This document shows positions 10,046 through 17,781 of a stretch of 64,000 nucleotides of DNA, piece after piece. The DNA is from Acinetobacter nosocomialis (lineage in GTDB: Bacteria; Pseudomonadota; Gammaproteobacteria; Pseudomonadales; Moraxellaceae): contig CP107049.1 of NCBI GenBank assembly GCA_025736915.1, positions 496,001 to 560,000 on the forward strand, written 5' to 3'. The notes below the pieces were generated by a model. That model made no database searches. It was not told the DNA's origin and worked only from the letters and a program-made list of their open reading frames with translations. The translations under genes were made by a program, and so were the position numbers. Position 1 is the stretch's first letter. Each line of letters begins with the position of its first letter.

Positions 10046-12079
10046 TTACAAACCAAATAATTGAACAATCACAACATCAATCGCTTTAATAGCAATGAAT
10101 GGTAGAACTACACCGCCCACACCATAAATCAACATATTTCGACGTAGTAACTGAATTGCAGTTGAAGGTTTAAATTTCACGCCACGTAATGCAATTGGAA
10201 TTAATAGCGGGATAATAATCGCGTTAAAAATTAATGCAGATAAAATCGCACTGTTTGGACTTGCTAAGTGCATTACATTCAATACTTGCATTTGTGGAAT
10301 CGCAGCAGCGAATAATGCAGGCAAGATGGCAAAGTATTTAGAGACGTCGTTTGCTAACGAAAATGTTGTTAAAGCACCACGGGTAATCAGCTGCTGTTTC
10401 CCAATCTCAACTACAGCGAGTAATTTGGTTGGGTCAGAGTCTAAATCAACCATGTTGCCTGCTTCTTTTGCAGCTTGTGTACCCGAGTTCATGGCTAGAC
10501 CAATATCAGCTTGTGCTAATGCCGGCGCATCGTTGGTTCCGTCACCGACCATCGCAACTAAACGACCTTGTTGTTGTTCGGTGCGAATACAAGCCAATTT
10601 GTCTTCTGGTTTTGCTTCGGCAATATAGTCATCTACACCAGCTTCAGCAGCAATCGCGGCAGCAGTTAACGGGTTATCACCTGTGACCATGACGGTTTTG
10701 ATGCCCATTTCTCTTAAACGGGCAAAACGTTCTTTAATGCCATGTTTAATCACATCGGAGAGTTCAATCACACCCAATACATGATGTTGATTTGCGACAA
10801 CCAATGGTGTTGCCCCTTTTTTGGCAACTTGTTCAACACGTGCTTTTAACTCTAGATCTTGAGAATAATCTTCATCTACAAACTTCAAGATTGCATCTAA
10901 AGCTCCTTTACGAATTTGGTCACCATTCGGTAAATTCACACCAGAAATTCGAGTCGAAGCACTAAAAGAGATAAATTCGGCTTGCTCAGGTTCTTGCTGT
11001 TTTAGACCTTGCTCTTTTGCTAACTTAACAATCGATTTCCCTTCTGGTGTTGGGTCCGCAAGTGAACTTACCCAAGCAGCAGCTCTCAACTCAGACTCGG
11101 TTACCGAAGTTAAAGGATAAAAAGAAGTCGCTTGACGGTCACCATAAGTAATGGTTCCTGTTTTATCGAGTAAAAGCACATCAATGTCACCCGCGACTTC
11201 TACCGCTTTACCTGATTTCGCCAAAACATTGGCTTTGAGGGCACGGTTCATCCCTGCAATACCAATCGCAGGTAACAAGCCACCAATGGTTGTAGGAATC
11301 AGGCAGACCAATAATGCCACGAGCACAACTGGATCAAGTTCAATATGCAAATACTTGGCAATAAATGGCAAGCTAATCACGACAATTAAAAACGTGATTG
11401 TCATCACCATTAACAAGAAGCCAAGTGCAATCTCATTCGGAGTTTTCTGGCGATTTGAGCCTTCAACCAAAGCAATCATACGGTCTAAGAAACTTTGACC
11501 AGATTCAGCAGTCACTTGCACAACAATACGATCTGTAAGTACTTTGGTTCCGCCAATAACACCTGAACGGTCTGTTCCAGCTTCACGTAGCACAGGTGCT
11601 GACTCACCTGTAACAGCTGATTCATTAATAGTTGCAAAGCCTTCTACAATCTCACCGTCGGCTGGAACAAGCTCACCTGCATGTACTTCAATAAAATCAT
11701 TTAAATGAAGTTCTGTAGCTGCAACTTGAGTCGCTTGACGGTCTGTCAAAGAGTTGAGTCTTCGAGCCGTTAAATTTTCTCTTGCTGCACGTAATGAAGA
11801 TGCCTGTCCACGACCTCTGGCCTCTGCAACCGCTTCAGCATAATTAGCAAATAAAATGGTAATAAACAGAATTGCTGTAACCGCGAAACCAAATAACAGC
11901 GTGGTGTAACCCAAGATTGTACTAATGCCTGTAACTACTGTTCCAAGCCATACGATTGCCATCACAGGATTTTTAATTGCATGCTGCGGTAGCAGTTTCA
12001 CAAATGCATTTTTCCAAACTTCAAAATTTGGCACTGCCATGGTTTGTTTATGGCTATTTACATGAGTTTGTGTATTCAT
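10046..12079 (-). CDS. kdpB: K+-transporting P-type ATPase subunit KdpB
   Basis: About 677 residues of a P-type ATPase. Seen motifs: TGES (AVTGESAPV), the phosphorylated Asp in LLLDKTGTI, the nucleotide-binding region KGALDAI, and the hinge GDGTNDAPALAQADIG. Hydrophobic helices lie near the N-terminus and around residues 215-280 and 585-675. It supplies ATP energy for K+ uptake with KdpA. ATG 12079 is favoured over GTG 12085 because AAGGAGG lies 9 bp upstream of it. It lies 14 bp after kdpA. Confidence 0.96.
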   Translation of the reverse strand: MNTQTHVNSHKQTMAVPNFEVWKNAFVKLLPQHAIKNPVMAIVWLGTVVTGISTILGYTTLLFGFAVTAILFITILFANYAEAVAEARGRGQASSLRAARENLTARRLNSLTDRQATQVAATELHLNDFIEVHAGELVPADGEIVEGFATINESAVTGESAPVLREAGTDRSGVIGGTKVLTDRIVVQVTAESGQSFLDRMIALVEGSNRQKTPNEIALGFLLMVMTITFLIVVISLPFIAKYLHIELDPVVLVALLVCLIPTTIGGLLPAIGIAGMNRALKANVLAKSGKAVEVAGDIDVLLLDKTGTITYGDRQATSFYPLTSVTESELRAAAWVSSLADPTPEGKSIVKLAKEQGLKQQEPEQAEFISFSASTRISGVNLPNGDQIRKGALDAILKFVDEDYSQDLELKARVEQVAKKGATPLVVANQHHVLGVIELSDVIKHGIKERFARLREMGIKTVMVTGDNPLTAAAIAAEAGVDDYIAEAKPEDKLACIRTEQQQGRLVAMVGDGTNDAPALAQADIGLAMNSGTQAAKEAGNMVDLDSDPTKLLAVVEIGKQQLITRGALTTFSLANDVSKYFAILPALFAAAIPQMQVLNVMHLASPNSAILSALIFNAIIIPLLIPIALRGVKFKPSTAIQLLRRNMLIYGVGGVVLPFIAIKAIDVVIVQLFGL

Positions 12080-12093
12080 TTTCACTCGCCTCC

Positions 12094-13803
12094 TTAGCCT
12101 TTAACCAACAAAAGTTGATCGGCAATAGGCCCAAGGACAAGAACTGGCATAAATTGTAATAAGGTAAGCAACACAACAATCGTAATCAGCGTTAAAGCAA
12201 AGGTTGGAGTTTCAACTTGAAGACTACCTGCTGTTTCGGGGGCTTTTCTTTTTGCTGCTAAACGTGTCGCAATCATTAATGGCAAAATTAAGGTCGGAAA
12301 ACGTCCTAACAATAGCGCGATACTACAAGTAACATTCCACCATACAGTGTTGTCTCCAAGACCTTCAAAACCTGAACCATTGTTGGCAAATGCAGAAACA
12401 TATTCGTAGAACACTTGGCTAATACCATGTGGTCCCGGATTACTAATTCCAGATATGCCTGGAACGCTGAGGCTTAATGCGGTGAATGCAAGAATGACTA
12501 AAGGTTGAATCAAGATAATAATCGCGAGCAATTTAATTTCTGCTGCTTCAATCTTTCGCCCAAACAATTCAGGAGTACGGCCTGTCATTAAACCGGCAAT
12601 AAATACGGCAAGTAATAGATAAATCATAAACTGTTGCAGACCACAGCCTACACCACCCCAAATCGCATTAATCAACATATTGATGAGTTCGACTAAACCA
12701 GTAAGCGGCGCAGAAGAATCATGCATCATATTGACCGAACCATTATTCACCTGCGTAGTGATCGCTGCCCAAACTGCTGATGCGGCTGGTCCAAAACGTT
12801 GTTCTTTACCTTCCATTACGGCAAGTTGAGATGCTGTCGATGACATACTCTCAGACCATACAGCCGCTGCACCTGAAATAATCGACATGAAAAGCATGCT
12901 ACCAAACACAAAGTAAGCAAACTTTTTACGCTGGGTAAAATGCCCAACCATAAAAATCACGGTAAGTGGAATAAGTAATATCGCAATCATTTCTAATAAA
13001 TTAGAAAGTGGTGTCGGATTTTCTAAAGGCACACTACTATTTGGACCATACCAACCGCCACCATTACTACCCAATTGCTTAATCGCTACCATTGGTGCAA
13101 CTGGCCCTAAAGGAATTTTTTGGGTTTGAACTGTATTGGCTTTATCAATCAGCTGTACTTCTGGCCCCCCTTGGAAAGTCGCTGGTACGCCTTGGCTGTT
13201 GAGCAATAAAGACCAAACAAAACAGAGCGGAAGCAAGAATCGGACTGTAGGGCGAATTACATCTGCCCAATAGTTACCAATTAAAATTTGATCTGGCTGC
13301 TCGGCAACATCGGCTGCAATATGGCTTGGGCGCTGATAAAAGAAAGCTCTTAAGGTCGCGACCACCAAAGCCAGCCCCATCATTGGAGTAATGACTTGCA
13401 AGCCCACAATACCTGTCATTTGCGACAAATAAGATAATTGAGCTTGCCCAGAATAATGCTGTTGATTGGTATTAGTTAAAAATGAAATAACCGTGTGTAA
13501 TGCTAAATCCCAACTCATATTTGGCGCATGATTTGGATTTAATGGTAGCCATGCTTGTGTCATAAAAATAGCAAAAACGGCCACAGCTAGAACAACACAG
13601 CTCACAACAAATGCTAGCGAATATTGTTTCCAGTTCATTTGTTGTTGTGGGGATATACCTAATAAGCGATAAACAGGATTTTCAATCCAGCGAAATAATC
13701 CATCGCCCACCATCGGCTGATTTGTCATCACTTTGGATAGATATTTACCGAGGCACCATGCTAGAAAAATAGCAATAAATAAAACAAGTATAAGTTCTAA
13801 CAT
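12094..13803 (-). CDS. kdpA: K+-transporting ATPase K+-binding subunit KdpA
   Basis: 569 residues with about ten membrane helices. The potassium-channel-like selectivity loops are recognisable: TNTNQQHYSG, GSNGGGWYGPNSS and NNGSGFEG. It is the K+-translocating subunit of KdpFABC in the inner membrane and the first recognised gene of the leftward kdpABCDE operon. A ribosome-binding site (GAGGAG) precedes the ATG. No convincing kdpF was found in the roughly 130 bp upstream. Confidence 0.96.
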   Translation of the reverse strand: MLELILVLFIAIFLAWCLGKYLSKVMTNQPMVGDGLFRWIENPVYRLLGISPQQQMNWKQYSLAFVVSCVVLAVAVFAIFMTQAWLPLNPNHAPNMSWDLALHTVISFLTNTNQQHYSGQAQLSYLSQMTGIVGLQVITPMMGLALVVATLRAFFYQRPSHIAADVAEQPDQILIGNYWADVIRPTVRFLLPLCFVWSLLLNSQGVPATFQGGPEVQLIDKANTVQTQKIPLGPVAPMVAIKQLGSNGGGWYGPNSSVPLENPTPLSNLLEMIAILLIPLTVIFMVGHFTQRKKFAYFVFGSMLFMSIISGAAAVWSESMSSTASQLAVMEGKEQRFGPAASAVWAAITTQVNNGSVNMMHDSSAPLTGLVELINMLINAIWGGVGCGLQQFMIYLLLAVFIAGLMTGRTPELFGRKIEAAEIKLLAIIILIQPLVILAFTALSLSVPGISGISNPGPHGISQVFYEYVSAFANNGSGFEGLGDNTVWWNVTCSIALLLGRFPTLILPLMIATRLAAKRKAPETAGSLQVETPTFALTLITIVVLLTLLQFMPVLVLGPIADQLLLVKG

Positions 13804-14015
13804 GGCTATTCTCCTCTATACCCCTTGGCTTGATTTGCCAAACTGGAAATAAGGAGAGATGAAGAAATATCATTTGTTTTAAGTCCGCATAAGACAATGC
13901 CAGACTGATGCAAGATGCGCATTTGAGAATTTATAAGCATCTTTATTGTCCTGAAATAACACTAATTTATTGAATTTCAGTATGGATAAAATGCCCGTAA
14001 ATTCTCTATTGAGGA

Positions 14016-14044
14016 AATTAAAGACCGCGTAAAGTTTGCGTAAA
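14016..14044 (-). promoter_or_regulatory. Candidate KdpE operator: 11-bp-phased direct repeats
   Basis: Read on the minus strand: TTTACGC (14038-14044), four bases, TTTACGC (14027-14033), four bases, TTTAATT (14016-14022). A further TTTACGG lies at 13995-14001, about two turns on. Direct 7-mers with an 11-bp period are the usual target style of OmpR/PhoB-family regulators such as KdpE. The array lies about 215-240 bp upstream of kdpA. Repeats are seen directly; the binding protein is inferred. Confidence 0.45.
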
Positions 14045-14061
14045 ATCTAGTGTGAAAGCCT

Positions 14062-14499
14062 TTAAACTTTAAAATTAACGACTGGATAAAGCATGCTATC
14101 AGCCTTTAAGGTTTCACAAGGCCAAAGTTCATATAAAGGAATTTTTACATCAAGCGCCAAAGGTAATTTTTTAGAATTAAATTGCATATGGTCCAGATCA
14201 CTTCCCCATGCAATCAAATCTACATCTAAAGAAATATGATGCGATGGACGAACCCGCCCCGCATCTAACTCAAGTTGCTTTAGAAAACATTCTATTTGGT
14301 CACACGATAAAGTGCTTTTTAATAGACATGCTGAATTCCAATAATCATCTCCAATACCATCTCGGCATGGAATTTGATAAACAGATGAAAACTGCACTTT
14401 CCCCAAAGTTGCTAATTGCGTATACGCAAAAGTAAAGTGCTGATCTGCGTCTAAATTACTCGCTAGGGCGAGCGCAAAAATTGTTTCTGGTGCGTTCAA
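14062..14499 (-). CDS. FolK-like protein (2-amino-4-hydroxy-6-hydroxymethyldihydropteridine pyrophosphokinase family), divergent
   Basis: 145 residues, shorter than typical FolK (about 160). The N-terminal ASNLDADQHF corresponds to the GLGSNLGD segment, and SLDVDLIAWG to the LDLDILLYG segment of HPPK, which transfers pyrophosphate to the pterin in folate synthesis. The stretch before it reads RVRPSHHI where active enzymes usually have a W-G-P-R motif, so an active-site Arg appears missing. The start is probably TTG at 14499 (AGGA 7 bp upstream), overlapping the end of folB by 44 bp. It may be a weak, altered or inactive second FolK, with the canonical gene elsewhere. Confidence 0.65.
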   Translation of the reverse strand: MNAPETIFALALASNLDADQHFTFAYTQLATLGKVQFSSVYQIPCRDGIGDDYWNSACLLKSTLSCDQIECFLKQLELDAGRVRPSHHISLDVDLIAWGSDLDHMQFNSKKLPLALDVKIPLYELWPCETLKADSMLYPVVNFKV

Positions 14500-14836
14500 G
14501 ACGAATTCCTACAGCATTAGCTTCTGCAATGATGGCGGGCTTACGGATGGTTATGGTAATTTTTTCAATTGTTGGAAAGGTTTCAAACAAACATTTCAAA
14601 ACAAGATGTGCTGCATGTTCAATTAATTCAGGTTTGGCTTGTTGAATGATTTGAGCCGATAACTCACAAATCTGGGCATAGTTGAGTGTGTCCTCAAGTT
14701 TGTCAGACTCTGCAGCTCGGCTCAAATCATTATGGATGGTTAAATCCAACATTAAAGGTTGAATAATTTGTCTTTCCCAGTTGAAACAGCCAATCACTGT
14801 CTCAACCTTCAAGCCTTCAATAATAATGGCATCCAT
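14456..14836 (-). CDS. folB: Dihydroneopterin aldolase
   Basis: 126 residues, normal for FolB, which splits 7,8-dihydroneopterin to 6-hydroxymethyl-dihydropterin and glycolaldehyde. Visible features: MDAIIIEGLKVETVIGCFNWER with the conserved Glu of the W-E-R segment, the DTLNYAQICE segment, and the catalytic Lys in TIRKPAI. It is followed by the overlapping FolK-like gene, which uses the next substrate in the pathway, and preceded at 15 bp by the UbiB-like kinase gene. Confidence 0.93.
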   Translation of the reverse strand: MDAIIIEGLKVETVIGCFNWERQIIQPLMLDLTIHNDLSRAAESDKLEDTLNYAQICELSAQIIQQAKPELIEHAAHLVLKCLFETFPTIEKITITIRKPAIIAEANAVGIRLERTRNNFCARPSE

Positions 14837-14851
14837 AAATTTAAACTGACC

Positions 14852-16150
14852 TTAGTGCTTTAACAACGAAGCAGGTTCCATATTTTGAACCATTTTCAAA
14901 CGTTGGTCTGCATAAATATCAGTATATGGTGCGAGTACGCGCATAAAACGATCGAAATAAAGCATTTGCTTAAATAACAAGGCAAAATCACGTGGGAATT
15001 TAATACCGTGGCGCTCACCTACACCAACCATATCCATCATGATGTCATTTAAATCGGCTGGATTGGTAGACAGAATTTGCTGTGGATCGGCCATTAATAC
15101 GCCATTAAACAAACGTTCTAAGTCTTGAGCTAAAACCTGAACATCGACCTTGTTATGGGTCATGCCCATTTTGAGCATGTTTTCAGCCATAGCCTGATAA
15201 TCAGTTTTTTGTAAGGCATCCATAAATGCAATACACGCTGTCCAGACTTCTGGTTTTAACTGACCCACAATACCGAAATCGATAAAACCAATTCGGCCAT
15301 CTTCGAGCAACATTAGATTTCCAGCATGTAAGTCCGCATGGAAACTCTTACAGAGCATAAGACTACCAAACCATGTATTCATAGCAGTAATCAACACTTG
15401 TGATGGGTCTTTAGCATATTGTTTTACGACACTAAAATCTGTCAAAGACACACCATATAAACGCTGCATGGTCAAAACACGGCGTGTCGAAAACTGATGA
15501 TAAACTTTAGGGGCTGTCGCAGCATGGTTTTGAGAAATATTTAAATATTCTATAAAGTCATCTAAGTTTTGGGCTTCTTCAATAAAGTCGACTTCACGCA
15601 CCATACGAGTTTTGATTTCATCAACAATGTCAGAAAGAGCAGCAAACTTGATTTTAGGGACTGCACGTTCAAGCAGCTTTGCAGCCCAGTGCACCACGTT
15701 TAAGTCAGTGTATAAAATAGTTTCTACGCCAGGTTTTTGTACTTTTATAACGACATCTTCACCTGTGGTCAGTTTAGCTGCGTGAACCTGAGCAATTGAA
15801 GCAGAAGCTAAAGGTTTTTCATCGATATAACTAAAAATCTGGTTTAAATCACGCCCTTCAAATTCAGAGGCAAGCACGCCTTGAATATAACTAAATGGCA
15901 GAGTTGGTGTCTGATCTAAACAACCTTGAAATTCTTCTACATATTCACGCGGAAATAGCGATGGTGTACTCGCGATAAACTGACCAAGCTTAATATATGT
16001 TGAGCCAAGCGACTCAAAAGTCTCACGCATGAGTTTGGCATTACTTGGCTTATCAGTTGCGTACTTAATACCAGCTTTAGCAGCAACCACTGCGGTTTCA
16101 CCGATACGGGCAACTGAGCGCAATCCATCAAATAAAATATTTTTTTTCAT
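14852..16150 (-). CDS. ABC1/UbiB-family atypical kinase
   Basis: 432 residues of the AarF/ABC1/UbiB family. Key motifs: the KxGQ motif in YIKLGQFIAST (about residues 51-61), the Ala/Ser-rich loop ASASIAQVHAAK, the lysine of VVIKVQKPG, HADLHAGNL and the metal-binding FIDFGI. The family supports coenzyme Q biosynthesis or lipid homeostasis through an unusual ATPase activity. It lacks the C-terminal pair of membrane helices usual in canonical UbiB and is not beside ubiE/ubiJ, so it is more likely a paralogue. It sits in the moeB-to-folK group. Confidence 0.8.
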   Translation of the reverse strand: MKKNILFDGLRSVARIGETAVVAAKAGIKYATDKPSNAKLMRETFESLGSTYIKLGQFIASTPSLFPREYVEEFQGCLDQTPTLPFSYIQGVLASEFEGRDLNQIFSYIDEKPLASASIAQVHAAKLTTGEDVVIKVQKPGVETILYTDLNVVHWAAKLLERAVPKIKFAALSDIVDEIKTRMVREVDFIEEAQNLDDFIEYLNISQNHAATAPKVYHQFSTRRVLTMQRLYGVSLTDFSVVKQYAKDPSQVLITAMNTWFGSLMLCKSFHADLHAGNLMLLEDGRIGFIDFGIVGQLKPEVWTACIAFMDALQKTDYQAMAENMLKMGMTHNKVDVQVLAQDLERLFNGVLMADPQQILSTNPADLNDIMMDMVGVGERHGIKFPRDFALLFKQMLYFDRFMRVLAPYTDIYADQRLKMVQNMEPASLLKH

Positions 16151-16208
16151 ATTTCTTTAGAACCAGAATATTCGTCTCAAGTGTAGCAAATTTTGCTTTG
16201 TTTGCTGA

Positions 16209-16985
16209 TTAGCTTGCCTGACAAAGTGGACAATTTATATCTTTATCAAAATTAACAATACGTTGTGTCATATTTAATCCATCCCAAAGTAACAATTTTT
16301 GTTTCAGAGGAGTGCGATTAAGCCCTAAATATAACAAAGTGTGATGTGCTTGTAATGACGCTATCATCACAGGAGTAGTTGCAAGCACTCCTGACTGTGC
16401 ACAACGGAGGCCTTCGTTGTCATGCTGTTCTTTTGGAAATAAACATTCATAACAAGCTGAATCACCTTCAACCATAAACATTTGCGCCTGAAAGCCAATT
16501 GCAGAAGCACTAATTAATGCGACCTGATGCTTTTTACAAGCACTATTTACTAAATAGCGAGTTGTAAAGTTATCACAACCATCCAGCACTACATCTTGGT
16601 GTTCAACAAGTCTATCAATGTTATTTTCGTCTAAACGTTCATTAAAGTATTCAACACAGATATAAGGGTTAATTTTCTGTAACCGTTTTGCTAAAACTTC
16701 AGCTTTATAACGACCAATATCTTCATGACCAAATGCAATTTGACGCTGTAAATTACTTATCTCAATGGTATCGGCATCAATGAGTGTAATTTTTCCAACC
16801 CCTGCTCGTGCGAGTAGCTCTGCACTGCTACAACCTATACCACCAGCACCAACAATCAGTACATTGGCAAGTTTGAGTTTTTCCTGAGCTTCAATATCCC
16901 ATCCATCAAGTAAAATCTGACGGCTATAGAGATGCATTTCTTCATCACTTAACTCTACAAAATCGATATCTTGAAGCTCGGTCAC
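16209..16985 (-). CDS. moeB: MoeB/ThiF-type adenylyltransferase (sulfur-carrier activation)
   Basis: 258 residues of the E1-like superfamily. The nucleotide-binding GAGGIGCSSAELLARAGVG (about residues 47-65), the D-x-x-x-x-x-NLQRQ segment, DGCDNFTTRYLVN, and two zinc-binding Cys pairs (CYEC and CPLC near the C-terminus) are clear. MoeB adenylates the C-terminus of MoaD in molybdopterin synthesis; the close relative ThiF serves ThiS. The start is GTG (16983-16985), with AAGGATT upstream. No other cofactor genes are nearby, so the MoeB or ThiF assignment rests on similarity alone. Confidence 0.8.
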   Translation of the reverse strand: MTELQDIDFVELSDEEMHLYSRQILLDGWDIEAQEKLKLANVLIVGAGGIGCSSAELLARAGVGKITLIDADTIEISNLQRQIAFGHEDIGRYKAEVLAKRLQKINPYICVEYFNERLDENNIDRLVEHQDVVLDGCDNFTTRYLVNSACKKHQVALISASAIGFQAQMFMVEGDSACYECLFPKEQHDNEGLRCAQSGVLATTPVMIASLQAHHTLLYLGLNRTPLKQKLLLWDGLNMTQRIVNFDKDINCPLCQAS

Positions 16986-17081
16986 ACGTTAATCCTTTCA
17001 CTTAGAAGCCAAATGATTTTATGACTAAGTCAATCATTATGAAAGCTATAAAATAGAAACAGTTTTTTATTCGGTTACTGC

Positions 17082-17125
17082 TCTATTGTTCACATTACTT
17101 CTTTCACACTTTCTGCAACAATAGA
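17082..17125. promoter_or_regulatory. Inverted repeat in the divergent moeB / flavin reductase region
   Basis: Perfect 9-bp arms TCTATTGTT (17082-17090) and AACAATAGA (17117-17125) are separated by 26 bp, ending 32 bp before the flavin reductase ATG. This could be an operator pair or a leader hairpin. No regulator gene is adjacent. Confidence 0.35.
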
Positions 17126-17157
17126 ATGAACTAGTTTCTTTGTTACTTAGGCTAAAT

Positions 17158-17736
17158 ATGTCTCAATCATATATTGCACCAGTAGAGTTAGAAAAAGCTT
17201 ATCGTTTATTAAATCATGGTCCAACTGTGCTGGTTTCTGCACAACATGGTGATGACCGTAACGTGATGGCTGCCGCATGGGCATGTGCATTAGAGTTTAA
17301 ACCTGCCAAAGTGTCTGTAGTTTTAGATAAAAGTACGAAAACTCGACAGCTTGTTGAGCAAAGCGGTTACTTCACCCTACAAGTTCCCTGCTATGCACAG
17401 CTCAATATGACCAAGCAACTTGGCACCATTAGTAAATTAGATGACCCACAAAAACTTGAACACTGCGGTGTTGAACTGTTTTATCAAGAAGGCCTGAGTA
17501 GCCCACTTGTATCAGGTTGTATCGCATGGCTGGTTTGTAAACTTATTCCTGAACCGCACAATCAGTCAGCTCATGATTTATTTATTGGTTCTGTTGTGGG
17601 TGCATGGGCAGATAGCCGCGTTTTTAAAGATGGGCACTGGCATTTTCAAGATGCACCGAAAGAACTTCGAAGCCTGCATTATATTGCAGGTGGAACGTTT
17701 TACTTGATTGGTGAAGAAGTGAAAGCCGACCTCTAA
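17158..17736 (+). CDS. Flavin reductase family protein (FMN-binding split barrel)
   Basis: About 192 residues from ATG 17158 (a TTG at 17140 would extend it without a better ribosome site). The sequence matches the DIM6/NTAB flavin reductase-like domain: GPTVLVSAQH, NVMAAAWACALEFKPAKVSVVLDKSTKTRQLVEQSGYFTL and a C-terminal HYIAGGTFY. Such proteins bind FMN and either supply reduced flavin to monooxygenases or act as oxidoreductases. It is monocistronic, divergent from moeB and convergent with the acyl-CoA synthetase gene. Confidence 0.85.
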   Translation: MSQSYIAPVELEKAYRLLNHGPTVLVSAQHGDDRNVMAAAWACALEFKPAKVSVVLDKSTKTRQLVEQSGYFTLQVPCYAQLNMTKQLGTISKLDDPQKLEHCGVELFYQEGLSSPLVSGCIAWLVCKLIPEPHNQSAHDLFIGSVVGAWADSRVFKDGHWHFQDAPKELRSLHYIAGGTFYLIGEEVKADL

Positions 17737-17746
17737 TATAAAAAAT

Positions 17747-17774
17747 AAAGGGAAATATTTAAATATTTCCCTTT
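17747..17774. terminator. Bidirectional terminator
   Basis: A perfect palindromic stem (AAAGGGAAATATTT and its complement) between two convergent genes, only 8 bp before the next stop codon. Confidence 0.8.
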
Positions 17775-17781
17775 GTTCAAT

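Noticed and set aside
13804..13940. Small frame (44 codons) upstream of kdpA as possible kdpF
   Set aside because: It lacks the single strongly hydrophobic helix of KdpF and is not in the usual near-overlapping position.
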